Origin: Diogma glabrata
Taxonomy: Eukaryota; Arthropoda; Insecta; Diptera; Cylindrotomidae
Direction: 5' to 3'
Assembly: GCA_963693315.1 (NCBI GenBank)
Contig: OY856186.1
Span: forward strand, 88,182,647 to 88,246,646
Length of the DNA: 64,000 nucleotides
Below the pieces are notes generated by a model. It did not search any database and was not told the DNA's origin. It worked only from the letters and a program-made list of their open reading frames with translations. The translations under genes were made by a program, and so were the position numbers. This document shows positions 51,215 through 61,693 of the stretch, in pieces (the first letter of the stretch is position 1; each line of letters starts with the position of its first letter).

Positions 51215-51394
51215 TCACACAGCATTTTCATTCGCTAACCCAAGAGCTTCAGCATGTTTTTTTGCTTTTAATCTTAAATCTGCTATACTTGAGTTTTTGT
51301 TATGTGCAGCAGCTAATGCTGCTAAACTTAATGGATATTGTGGTATTGAAAACATTCCTGAGCTAACAGAGGCGTTTGTCATTGCAGCTGCATA
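51215..51394 (-). CDS. Shox: SHOX-type homeobox gene, last coding exon with OAR motif
   Basis: The exon follows a TTTTACTTTTAG acceptor and starts in phase 0 with YAAAMTNASVSSGMFSIPQY. It ends with the OAR (aristaless-type) motif SSIADLRLKAKKHAEALGL and six more residues (NENAV preceded by A), then TGA. That OAR sequence is nearly the same as the C-terminus of vertebrate SHOX/SHOX2, while other paired-like genes diverge here. The OAR is a short regulatory motif at the C-terminus of paired-class homeodomain transcription factors. The preceding exon is 56941-57158, and the splice gives AAHQ-YAAAM in frame. The homeodomain itself is not in the window. Confidence 0.9.
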   Translation of the reverse strand, partial: YAAAMTNASVSSGMFSIPQYPLSLAALAAAHNKNSSIADLRLKAKKHAEALGLANENAV

Positions 51395-51805
51395 CTAAAA
51401 GTAAAACAAAAATGAGTTTGACTTGTTAAGATTTTTCAAGAGCGGAATGGCAATTGATTACACTAGTTTACAAATTTTGAACTTTTTTTGTCTCCCTGAA
51501 TAAAACCCAACTTTTCTTATGGATTTGGACCTCCTGAACACGAATATCATACTCATTTTTTTTGGTTAGCTCTTGTTTTTGAGATATTCACGAAAAACTA
51601 ATTTTTTCGGTGATCAAAAATGTTGTTTCGGTTTTTGGGTCTCATATTTTACAAAACAAACAAACAAAATAAATTAATAAAATATATGCATAGTAAATAT
51701 GCCAACAAACATTTTGAGCTTTGTAAAAATCCATCAAGGATTCTGGAAGTTACAGTCGAAAAAAGTTGAAAAAATTCGAAAAATTCACGTTTTTTTCAAA
51801 TTTTT

Positions 51806-51808
<3 letters not shown>

Positions 51809-51863
<55 letters not shown>

Positions 51864-54705
51864 TGAAGCACTACGACTTTCGCCATAACGTGCTGAAGGA
51901 TATAATACATAGCTATTTTGATACATTTTGGTGGTTTAAAAAAATTATACATAAATAAAAAATAAATTATATAGTAATTTTATTTATAAATATATATTTC
52001 AGGATACCATGAATAAGCCGCAGATCCTTAAAATTGATGATGCCCCGAATATCATATGGTGGTTCGATTCCTCTTGCCCGCAAAGCTGATTCAAGTTCCA
52101 AGTGATCAAATCTTGGGCAATCCCACAACAAATGGTCTACTGTTTCAATACTGCCTTGGCAATCGCATGTATTTGTATCCGATACGTGAATTCTATGTAA
52201 GTGGTTCTTTGTTCTCGTATGACTCGTCAAAATACGATTTAGCAGTTTATATTCGCTTCTAGTGAAGGTTGATCTGTGATCTGCCACAAAGTGCATCCTT
52301 CCAACGTTTGGATGTATTGCATAGTAATTTCTTCCCTTTGATCCAGAATCCCATTTAGACTGCCAGGATGTTTTTAGTTCTTTCTTTAGCTTGCGTGTAA
52401 TAGTTTCTAAATTACTCCTGATGTATATTTCATTTTCAATTATGGCTGATCCAGCCAATTCATCAGCTGCTTCGTTACCATCAATTCCAACATGTGACGG
52501 GACCCACAATATAGAGATTGAGTAATTACGCTGCTTCAATACCATCATTTTATGTTTAAAATCTCTTATTAACTGTGAGTATTGAGACGGATGCTTGATG
52601 TTATTCAAACTAGTCAAAACAGAGAAACTATCACTAATTATACAAAATTTTTCTGGTTGATGATGCGTTTCAATATGTTGAACAGCTTGGGTTATCGCTG
52701 TGAGTTCTGCATCAAATACTGAGCCGATATTTATTACCCAATTTCCTTGGAAACAGTCTGGATGTATAACTGCAGCCGTAAGCCGATTATTTTTAAACGA
52801 TCCGTCTGTGTATATAAATGATGTAGATGCCGGATATTTGGCAGTTATGACTTTAAAAATATTTCTATGTACTGCCGTTGAAAAATTATGCTTATGGCAT
52901 ATCAACTCTTTCTTGTATGAGAGGTCAATATTTATTGTGAATAGCATTGCAGATTGGGAGTAGGAATACCATGGGATATTAGGTTTTAGGTAGGAAAGTT
53001 TAATTTTTTCGAATATTATGGATATTTGGAGCTGTGGTTTAATAATCCCCAACTGTATGAAAATTGTAAAAATTAGCTTTTTATTCTGCAGAAAGCATTT
53101 TGCAAAAAATTTCTGTTGCAAAAAAGTTAGTCTTTCTATAATAGGTGGTGTATTTCCAAGTACCTCGAGTGTGTTGGTAGGTGTGGATTTCATGCACCCC
53201 AAACATATTCTTAATGCTGCCCATTGAATTCTTTCAACTTTTATTACTATTGTGTTGGGTGATTGCAAAACTGCTATTGGGAAATATTCTATAACTGATC
53301 TTATTAAGCATTTAAACATCACCAATAAGCTAACCATGTCGCTACCCCATTTGGTTGAGCTGATCATTTTTAATAAGTTGAGTGAGGTTTTCATCTTCTT
53401 ACATATATATTCAATGTGGGCATTCCAATTCAGCTTTCTGGTAATAACTACCCCTAGATATTTTACTTTTTCGACCACTGGCAATACTTTGTTATTTAAT
53501 GATATTTTTAGTTGGGGTAATCTGTGGCTGCGAGTAATTGGTAATATACAAGATTTTGTTGTTGAAAGCGTGAGTCCATTTTCGAGACAATAAATGGCAA
53601 TTGTGGATATTGCATGTTGAAATAATTTTTCAGCTTCTTGTATAGTCTTGGCCATTGTATATACTGTTAAATCATCTGCATACAAAATTAGATTAGTAGT
53701 AAATCCATCAATGTTTTTACCAATATCTGCTATATAAATATTGAATAAAACAGGACTTAGCGATGAGCCTTGTGGGATTCCAATATTTGATAGCCTTGAA
53801 AAAGAACTATGACTCGTCTCAAATATAAGTTGTCTAGAACACATAAGTTTGTATAAAATATTTATACACTTTTGAGGAAGTTGAATTATCTCAAGCTTTT
53901 TGCAAAGAATATCAATACAGACCGTGTCAAATGCTGAATCTATGTCCAAAAATCCCACCACCATTACTTCTTTCTGATGCATCGAGAGATATCCCGCTGA
54001 TACCAATTGATTAAGGCAATCCTGAGCACCTTTACCTCTTCTGAATCCATAAATATGCTCTGGAAATATATTTTGTTTTTCCAAAAAGCACTCAATTCTA
54101 AATTTAAGCATTTTTTCAAAAAGTTTTCGGAAACATACCATGAGACAAATTGGTCTGTATGAGTTTGGAGAAATTGGGTTAACATTTGCTTTTTTTACTG
54201 GTTTTACAACACAGTATGCCCACATATTTGGACAATTTCCTTCTTCAAAAATTTGATTGTACATATTTAAGAGAAATGTTTTACCAATATGTGGTATATG
54301 TTTTATTAACTTGTATTTTACTTTGTCAATTCCCCCTGCTGTATTTCCAGTATTTTTAAGAGCCAGGTTCAACTCTTCCATTGAAAAGTTATCACATAAC
54401 GAAGGGTTCTTATCAATTTCCGCCTTGTATTCCTCTGAGTTATATTTAGTTTTTGGTACATATTCTGATAAGCATCCACTTGGAGCAAGTTTATTCGCGA
54501 TTTCTTCCATAGTATTTATGTGGATAGGCTGTTGTATTCCTGATTCTGATCCTCTAAAGTGCTTAGCCATCTTCCAAGTTTTCCCCAAAGATCTATCATT
54601 TCGTAATGATTCGCAAAATATATTCCAACTCGATTTTTTAATTTTATTAAAATACTTTTTGGCTTCTGCACAAATTCTTTTATATTCTATGAAGTCTTTT
54701 ATATT
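51809..54705 (-). mobile_element. 5'-truncated I/LOA-like LINE inserted in the foldback arm
   Basis: A 53-base T-run (51809-51861) is the poly(A) tail. About 105 bp of 3' untranslated region follows, then the long frame. The 5' end near 54705 cuts into the reading frame, which stays open upstream of the first ATG (EYKRICAEAKKYFNKIKK). A 20-bp direct duplication (CTTTTATATTCTATGAA twice, 54673-54711) lies at the 5' junction. No TSD is obvious, and about 90 bp of target is missing, suggesting insertion with deletion. Confidence 0.85.
51967..54588 (-). CDS. LINE RT-RNase H polyprotein fragment, open for 873 codons
   Basis: The RT domain spans about residues 85-400: GNTAGGIDKVKYKLI, NSYRPICLMVCFRK (143-156), YGFRRGKGAQDCLNQL (180-195), GFLDIDSAFDTV with the first aspartate (about 216), GIPQGSSLSPVLFNIY (270-285) and LILYADDLTVY (YADD at 303-306). 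The RNase H domain is about 588-715 with all four acidic residues visible: YTDGS (D595), DAELTAI (E628), ISDSFSV (D653) and NEAADELA (D709). A CysCys-His-Cys-like tail (CDC...HLLWDC) lies near 805-825. There are no internal stops. RNase H places it with I, LOA/Bilbo or related LINE groups. The endonuclease and ORF1 are missing through truncation, and the ATG at 54588 is merely the first methionine. Confidence 0.92.
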   Translation of the reverse strand: MGKTWKMAKHFRGSESGIQQPIHINTMEEIANKLAPSGCLSEYVPKTKYNSEEYKAEIDKNPSLCDNFSMEELNLALKNTGNTAGGIDKVKYKLIKHIPHIGKTFLLNMYNQIFEEGNCPNMWAYCVVKPVKKANVNPISPNSYRPICLMVCFRKLFEKMLKFRIECFLEKQNIFPEHIYGFRRGKGAQDCLNQLVSAGYLSMHQKEVMVVGFLDIDSAFDTVCIDILCKKLEIIQLPQKCINILYKLMCSRQLIFETSHSSFSRLSNIGIPQGSSLSPVLFNIYIADIGKNIDGFTTNLILYADDLTVYTMAKTIQEAEKLFQHAISTIAIYCLENGLTLSTTKSCILPITRSHRLPQLKISLNNKVLPVVEKVKYLGVVITRKLNWNAHIEYICKKMKTSLNLLKMISSTKWGSDMVSLLVMFKCLIRSVIEYFPIAVLQSPNTIVIKVERIQWAALRICLGCMKSTPTNTLEVLGNTPPIIERLTFLQQKFFAKCFLQNKKLIFTIFIQLGIIKPQLQISIIFEKIKLSYLKPNIPWYSYSQSAMLFTINIDLSYKKELICHKHNFSTAVHRNIFKVITAKYPASTSFIYTDGSFKNNRLTAAVIHPDCFQGNWVINIGSVFDAELTAITQAVQHIETHHQPEKFCIISDSFSVLTSLNNIKHPSQYSQLIRDFKHKMMVLKQRNYSISILWVPSHVGIDGNEAADELAGSAIIENEIYIRSNLETITRKLKKELKTSWQSKWDSGSKGRNYYAIHPNVGRMHFVADHRSTFTRSEYKLLNRILTSHTRTKNHLHRIHVSDTNTCDCQGSIETVDHLLWDCPRFDHLELESALRARGIEPPYDIRGIINFKDLRLIHGILKYIFINKITI

Positions 54706-54849
54706 CTATGAAAGATACGAATATTGGTGCAGTTTGCACCAAGTTATTCAAGTTTGCCCAAAGAAAGTCAAAACTCAAAATTTGGAATAAACATTTAACT
54801 TTAAGAATAATTTAAATTCTGCAACATAATTGATTTATATATAAGTTGT

Positions 54850-55370
54850 TTTCGTAGAAGATCTAGCTCCTCCTACCTTGGACTTATTTAAGGAGTTGGA
54901 AAATATCAGTTAGTTGATTATGAAATGTCTTTTTTTGACAAAAGTTGTATTTTGTTTGTATATGATTTTTCTCGAAATTGAGATTTTTTTGTGAAGTTTT
55001 TTGACATAATCTAGCTCCTCCCCCTCGGACTTATTTTAGGAGTCGAATAAAATCAGTTAGTTGATTATGAAACGTCTTTTTTTGACAAAAGTTGTATTTT
55101 ATTTGTGCATGATTTTTCTCGAAATTGAGTTTTTTTTGTGAAGTTTTTTGACATGATCTAGCTCCTCTCACCTCTGATTTATTTTAGGAGTCGGAAAATA
55201 TCAGTTTGTTGATTATGAAATGTCCTTTTTTGACAAAAGTTGTATTTTATTTGTATATGATTTTTCTCAAAATTGAGATTTTTTTTGTGAAGTTTTTGGA
55301 CATGATCTAGCTCCTCCCACCTCGTGTTTATTTAGGAGTTGGAAAATATCAGTTAGTAATGAAGATAGGC
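54850..55370. repeat. Tandem array of about 147-bp units in the foldback centre
   Basis: ATCTAGCTCCTCC recurs near 54858, 55011, 55155 and 55302, giving three to four units of 144-153 bp. Each contains TGACAAAAGTTGTATTTT and TGATTTTTCTCGAAATTGAG. No coding. Confidence 0.88.
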
Positions 55371-56418
55371 AGTTTTTATAAATGGGATGATTTAGCAGCA
55401 TGTATGATGTAACTTCCACAAATAAAACAAAATGAATTTGTGCTATTTTTACACTAGAAACTTCTTGACGACGCCATTTAAATAAACTTGATTTTACACT
55501 TTACTAACAATTTATTTTGCTTCAAAAGGCAGCTTTCACTATTGATTTATTGATTTTTAAAAACAATACACTATTTAAAATTTATCTTTGTAATATTTTT
55601 TCTTTTTTAATTATTATTTTCACTTGAATGTTTGGAATTAAATTTATCCTCATAGAGGTTATATTTCGTCGCCTTAATAATGAAACAACGTATGCTATTT
55701 ATACGTTGTTTTTATATTATAGGTGCGCTGCATTCCCCATAAGGGTATCTTTGAATTGGCGTTTTTACATTTTCGAATTATTTTATGACTGGGGGTTAGA
55801 ATTAATAAATTATAAATTAACGTCCATGCAAATGCATGCGCACATCAAACTTTAAACTCAAATATCTCGAAACTATACTTTTGCGTATACGTCATTTCAT
55901 TATTAAAGCGACGATTTGCAACTAATCATACGACAATTATATACTTAAAACGAAATCTCTTTTAACTAATTTAACAAAAGTTGGAAAAACTGAAAAACTA
56001 TTAAAAAGGTGAAGTAATTGCTTTCTTAAATTAAACTTAAAATGATCATAAACGCAAAGAGTAACACAAGGTGGGCGGTGATAGAAAAAAATATACATTA
56101 TCAAAAAAAACAAAAAAAAACAAAAAGAAAAGAAACAAACCTTACAGGTATTAATAGACATAAATAGGGGCTTAACTTTATGGTGCTTGAACTAACATAA
56201 ATAGTTCTGATGTTATGATGTTTTGCCTCTCCTCACAATTCATTATCTTTTGTTTATATTTTTCTATATACGTTTCATATCGATCCGATTCCCAACTTCG
56301 AAAACAAAAATGGAAATTATACTTTACTTTTTTAAAATAATTCTTTACTGATGTTTAGGAACGACTGAGCTTATAAAATTATTATTTATGGCACAGTAAA
56401 ATAAGTAAAAAATTATTT
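55371..56418. other. Foldback interior, nothing recognised
   Basis: AT-rich with frames of up to 75 codons only (55628-55855), none recognisable. Confidence 0.4.
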
Positions 56419-56940
56419 TTCCAAATTTTGAGTTTTGAATTTCTTTGGGAAAACTTGAATAACTTGGTGCAAACTGCACCAATATTCGTGTCTTATGGCT
56501 TAAAAGAAAGAAAATTGAAGCTACTATAGGCTCCAAGAAATTAAAAAAAATTAGTGTCTTTGTTTGTTCAAAATTTATGGCGTTGAAAATGAAAAAATTT
56601 AAAAAAAACGTGAATTTTTCGTATTTTTTCAACTTTTTTCGACTGTAACTTCCAGAATCCTTAATGGATTTTTACAAAATATAGCTCAAAATGTTTGTGG
56701 GTACATTTAACATGCACTTGTTTCATTAATATTTTTAATATGTTGGTTTTGTAAAATATGAGACCCAAAAACGGAAACAACATTTTCGATCACCAAAAAA
56801 AAAATGGTTTTTCGTGAATATCTCAAAAACAAGAGCTAACCAAAAAAATGAATATGATATTCGTGTTCAGGAGGTCCAAATCTATAAGAAAAGTTGGGTG
56901 TTATTTCGGGAGATTTTTCTTGTAAACTAGTGTTATTTAC

Positions 56941-57158
56941 CTGATGAGCTGCAGATAAAAGTGCTGGATCAAAAGCTGAAAAATTTGATGAAGATGATGT
57001 GAAATGTGCCGCCTGTGGTTGAATTGATGGCGTTGATGAGGATGTAGATGACGATGTACTGGTATTGCGTAATGATGGCACGTTAACATATGGTGCAACA
57101 CGACATGGTTCCAATGGTGTTGATACTGGCGGACTATGACTTGTAAGTAATATTCCAG
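56941..57158 (-). CDS. Shox: SHOX-type homeobox gene, penultimate coding exon
   Basis: The acceptor TTTTTCAACAG precedes the exon and the donor CAG/GTAAAT follows it. Two bases complete a codon from the upstream exon, then GILLTSHSPPVSTP leads to LEPCRVAPYVNVPSLR, closely matching the segment just after the homeodomain in SHOX/SHOX2 (CRVAPYVNMGALR). A serine/threonine-rich linker (SSSTSSSTPSIQPQAAHF) and FDPALLSAAHQ follow. Length 218 bp = 2 + 72 codons, so the splice to 51215-51394 is in phase. The gene product is a DNA-binding transcription factor, and this exon encodes its linker beyond the homeodomain. In Drosophila the family is represented by CG34367. Confidence 0.87.
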
Positions 57159-57933
57159 CTGTTGAAAAATTAGAAAAGAAAAATTATAATTTCAATTCGT
57201 AATAAATATTGATTTCATTCAGGTACCCACACGGCGATGCCTGTGGTTTGCCAATATGTGACTTTTATTTAAAAAATTTATAAAAAATTGTAAGAGTGGT
57301 CATTTGCCAGTCGGCAAGAGAAATTTGTGAAAGGTCTCTAAGAGGATGTTAAAATTGAAACACACACACAATAGATGGCGGTGCAACACAAAATCAAAAT
57401 TTTATTTTACTTCAAAGATTTAATTTAATTTAAATTAAATAATATTATGTTCAATGTTATTTTAATTGATATGTGTTGCGAACAATTAGATGAATATAAA
57501 AACATTCCTTTATTGGGTCAACAACTTCTCGAACCATCATATACGAGTATGAAGGTTTAAAACACGATCGTAGCGAGCAGTTTAAATTCATACGAGTAAA
57601 CATTCTGTGCGAGTTTTACACTATATTTTTTCTACGATCGAACTAGAAATAAACTAGAAATATAGTCGTACTATAAGATATATAATTTGTTTAATCATAG
57701 CGGGCGAAAATCATTTAAATTTGTGAATAAGTTTGTAATGAATATTTTTGCTATTTGAAATGGTGCTTTATTTTATATTTTTAAAAATTTATATTTGTTA
57801 TACGCAAATTTTTATATTTGTGGAAATTAGATAAATTTTTCGTTAACACCGTTGTCATGCCTATTTTGGATTTTTTATTATTTCATTACGCACTTATACG
57901 GTAATAAATATATTACGTGACTGTCACTTAGGT
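57159..57933. other. Upstream intron sequence, AT-rich
   Basis: Part of the intron before the penultimate exon. No repeats or coding segments recognised. Confidence 0.45.
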
Positions 57934-58340
57934 GATTTTTTTTTTTTTTTTTGAAAAAATAGTTTTTATTGGCACAATAAAAAGTACAAAAGAATATTTT
58001 TATATAACAGAAAACTTTTTTTTTCACCTAAAAGGTCTTAAAAGTAGACCTATTCTAGGAAATTACCAACTTAAAACAAGCACTAATTGGAATAACGGGA
58101 TTAAAGTGGGATAAAAAATTAAAGGAGGGTTTATAGAGAGATAAACAGTACTGAAAAAATTATTCAAAACCTAAATTTCCTCTAACATGTATTATGCGTC
58201 AGAGTCAAACTCTTGTTTAGCTACTCACAAATTGTAAAGTATCAAAATTAATCAAAAATTAAAAATGCAGTTTTCTGGACAGAGTATTAGGACGACGACT
58301 TTCTGGACGCGGCACGAAGAAAAAAAAAATATCCATAGAC

Positions 58341-61230
58341 TTAGCGAGATGTAATGAAGGTGTTTAGAAGGTGAGCTCGAGTGAATTTTTTGAAGTGTGA
58401 TATCGTGGTAACGCACTTTATGTGGTCGGGTAATGAGTTGTAGATTGTAAGACCTTTGCTGAATATGCTGCTTTGCGTAAGGTTAGTCCTAGCGTATATT
58501 GGCCTAAACAACTGCGCAGAACGAGTGCTGTGATCATGAAAGTGTTCATTTGTGCTAAAGCAGAATGCTGATTTAGTTGAATTGTTGATTATTTTGTAGA
58601 TGATAAGCAGTGTTTCGTAGTTGAACATTACTGTAATTGGTAAGATGTTGTCCTTATATAGATCGACCGTGTGCGTTCTAAATTTTAAATTGTATAGATT
58701 TTTGATGGCTCGGTTCTGGATGACTTGAAGCTCACGAATTTTGTAGGAAGGTGCTGCACCCCAGATTGGATTTAGATATGTAAGAATAGAATGGAAATAC
58801 GCAAAGTAAAGCGATTTTAATACGTGACTGGGAAGGGCAAAATTAACTTTTTTCAGAACACCGGCCAGACCGGAGAGTCTTTTCGCCAACATGTCAATGT
58901 GCGGTACCCAGTTTAAGTAGTGGTTAAGAATAAGACCGAGGTACCTCACTTCCTTAACACAACTGATTGACATTCCACCAACAACGATATGGTTAATCAT
59001 GTGTTCCATTGACGAGTTCCTCTGATAGAACACAATGAATTCTGTCTTTTTTGTATTAATGGTTAATTGGTTGGCAATCATCCAGCTCTGCAGTACCTTG
59101 TAGTCATTTTGCTTGGCTTGCTGCAGGTCACAATATGAAAGTTCACCGTAGACTAACGCTGCATCGTCTGCAAACAGTTGTAGCATTCCTTGTAAGTTTG
59201 TACTGAAAATATCATTAATGAAGACGAGAAAAAGTAGTGGACCTAAAATGGACCCTTGAGGAACACCCGCAGTTATCAATTTTTGTTGGCTCTTATCTCC
59301 ATTAATTTGAACAAATTGTTTTCTATTGGTGAAATAGCTGGTAAACATTTTATATGCATTACCCTTAAGCCCGAGTATTCTAAGTTTTGTCAAGAGTATT
59401 TGATGGTTTACGCAGTCAAAGGCTTTTTTTATGTCAATCAGGAGAACCGAAGTTTTAAGTTTTTTTTCTATGTTGTGATAGATTTGAACGATAAGATTTA
59501 AACATGCTGATAAAGTCGATGAACCCTTCTGAAAACCAAACTGGTGATTCGATATAAGTTGGATACTAACCAGATGTCGCTCAAGGCGCGTTTTAATCAC
59601 TTCCTCCAAGATTTTAGAAAATACAGGAAGTACAGAGATTGGTCTGTAGTTCTCTGGATCTGATTTTTCACCATTCATTTTGTAAATGGGTGTTACTCGG
59701 GCGATTTTGAGTTCATCTGGAAAATACCCATTCTTTAGAGATGAGTTGATGAGATTAGTTAGAAGTGGAGCAAGCTCGGTTTTGATTGATTTAACTAGCT
59801 TAGCTGAGATGTTGTCGTAGCCAGCTGATGCTGAGTTTTCAAGTTTAGAGATAATGGTAATAACTTCATCGGCTGTGCACGGAGTAAGCTCGAGTAAATC
59901 AGGGCTGCTTGACGAGCCCTTTTGGGACTCAATAATAGCAGTCTGCTGATTAGACGAGCGATTTTCGTTGAGTCTATTACCAATATCGACAAAGAAATCG
60001 ATGAGAGCATCGGCCTTATCCTTGTCACTTTGATGGCAGTTGCCATTGTAGCAGATTGATGAGATGTTAGTGTCATTATTTGGTTGTCTATTATTTATTA
60101 ATGTGTTGACCAACTTCCATGTTTTTCTGGGTTTACCCATTTGTTCCAAGAATTTGGCTCCGTAGACATTTTTTTTTGCGATTTTACACTCAGTTTTTAT
60201 CTTGCTTTTAAGTGTGTTATATTCATGCAAAATGAATGCATTGGCTTGTTGCGATTTGACTAACCTATACAGATCTTGTTTTTCTTTGCAAAGCTTAAGT
60301 AATTCGGGTGTTCCCCACTCCTTTTTGTATGATCTTGGTCTCGGTACTACAAACTTTGAGTGTTTATGTATAGAGCTGTTGAACGTTTGTAGAAAATCAT
60401 CCCAGTCTCGTTTAGTATCTGTGGCTTTACTTAAATACTCCAGGATATCGTGTTTGACTAAGTCATATCGTATTTTGACTTTGGGAGTATTACCATTCGT
60501 AATCGGACTGCACTTCTTATCGATGTTCAGGAACATGATTTTATGGTCACTAAAGTCGATGTCATCGATTCCTAGATAGTAATTGTTATTCAGCATATCA
60601 GTTACGAAGAGGTCGATTGTTGACGATGCACGCTCTGTGACTCTCGTTGCCATATTGGGTGTTAGCTGATTGATGAAGACAAAACCATCCGACATCGTAG
60701 AGTATTTGAAGGCTTCTCACCTTTGCGTCGCTTACATTGGCGATATTGATATTGAAGTCCCCAATAAGCAGCAGATTTTTATGTTCGTTTAGTTTTCCTA
60801 GGTAAAAGTCCTGGACACTTTCGAAGTTTTGTTTCGCTCGGTCTATATACCGCACCTATATACATATTGAAGGATTTAAGACGAACCACAATAAAGTTGC
60901 ACTTACCATCTATCGTATCATTGCTAGAAAGCTCAGATATCAAATTTGGAGCGCACAAAAATGGAAACACCTCCACCGATCTTTGATCTTGTTGAGTGAT
61001 AGCTAGTAAAGTCGAACAAATTACAGTAGGTTGATGTTTCGCTCTTCAGCCATGTTTCCGTGTACTACTATGATGTGAACCTTTGATTTAATGGCGCTTA
61101 GCAGGAGTTCGACATCTGTAAGCTTGTTATTGATACTTCTACCATTCAGGTAGAGAACGTTCAAGCCCTTGAAAGATAACGTAACATCCAGAAAATTGTC
61201 GTCATGAATCACATTCAAATATTGATCCAA
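58341..61230 (-). pseudogene. CR1-type LINE ORF2: intact RT frame, shifted endonuclease
   Basis: The endonuclease is spread over three frames: GLNVLYLNGRSINNKLTDVE (61021-61230), SFNMYIGAVYRPS (60779-60976) and LLLIGDFNINIANV (60598-60855). It ends in the long frame with DFSDHKIMFLN. That frame (58341-60695) carries the RT: ENYRPISVLPVFSKILEE (349-366), FGFQKGSSTLSACL (386-399), LLIDIKKAFDCVNHQ (418-432), GVPQGSILGPLLFLVF (477-492) and FADD at 508-511. The post-RT region has AYFHSILTYLNPIWGAA and IQNRAIKNLYNL. There is no stop in the RT half, so decay is limited to a few shifts in the endonuclease, and the copy is fairly young. Confidence 0.9.
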
Positions 61231-61693
61231 ATAAAATCGATGTCCATATTAAAAGAAGTTAGTTTTTTAAGTTGTGAGAAGTGTGTGTAGCTAAAATAAG
61301 AAATGAAAGCAATGTTAGAAGAAAAAATAAGTTAGAAAGCTTATTTTTCTTTTTTATTTCGGTAATTCCAAGTGGCAATGAAATGACGATTGTAAATAGA
61401 AGATTCCTCGTACTAAGGGTAGAAAAGCAAGAGCCCTTGTGAAAGGAAAAGTGAATATTAATAGAGAAAAAATAATTTTTTTTTTTAAACAGGAAACAAG
61501 AAAGGATGGGGATCCCGCATTCAGCAACAGATAGCATATTGTTTTAAAGTGGCTTAAAAATTTAAACAAAAAATGAGTAAAATTAAGCTAACATCAAAAA
61601 GAACAACTAGAACTCTATATAAAATATAAACTTAAATTGAATTTAAAGCTGAAAAGAGAAATTTCATTATTGTGTTGCATCTGTTAGTTTACT
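61231..61693. other. Spacer between LINE ORF1 and ORF2
   Basis: About 460 bp with no credible coding. The 92- and 71-codon frames on the minus strand here are low-complexity. The length is long for a LINE inter-ORF spacer, so an insertion or unrecognised decayed coding is possible. Confidence 0.4.

Larger units (their letters stand above)
51460..56933. mobile_element. Foldback / long inverted-repeat element filling the SHOX intron
   Basis: The right arm 56419-56933 is matched in inverse by 51460-51808 plus 54706-54790. The outer boundary is ACACTAGTTTACAA on both arms. Shared blocks include TTTGGACCTCCTGAACACGA, GAGACCCAAAAACGG-like sequence and TGGTGCAAACTGCACCA. Compared with the right arm, the left one lost about 90 bp where the LINE now sits. 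The central part (54850-55370) is a tandem array. Small minus-strand frames within the arm are not genes. Confidence 0.85.
51395..56940 (-). other. Shox: Intron of the SHOX-type gene (5,546 bp)
   Basis: The donor GTAAAT (56940 downward) and acceptor TTTTACTTTTAG (down to 51395) are both canonical. The intron is filled by an inverted-repeat element, a LINE and a tandem array. The inverted repeat starts at intron nucleotide 8 and ends about 65 bases before the acceptor. Confidence 0.85.

Noticed and set aside
52056..54790. Plus-strand frames of 68-177 codons across the intron LINE
   Set aside because: Antisense shadows of the minus-strand RT-RNase H frame.
56836..56940. Extension of the SHOX penultimate exon frame beyond the donor (ending in HEYHIHFFG)
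   Set aside because: That part translates the foldback arm. The GTAAAT donor at 56940 joins in phase to the OAR exon, which is the better model.
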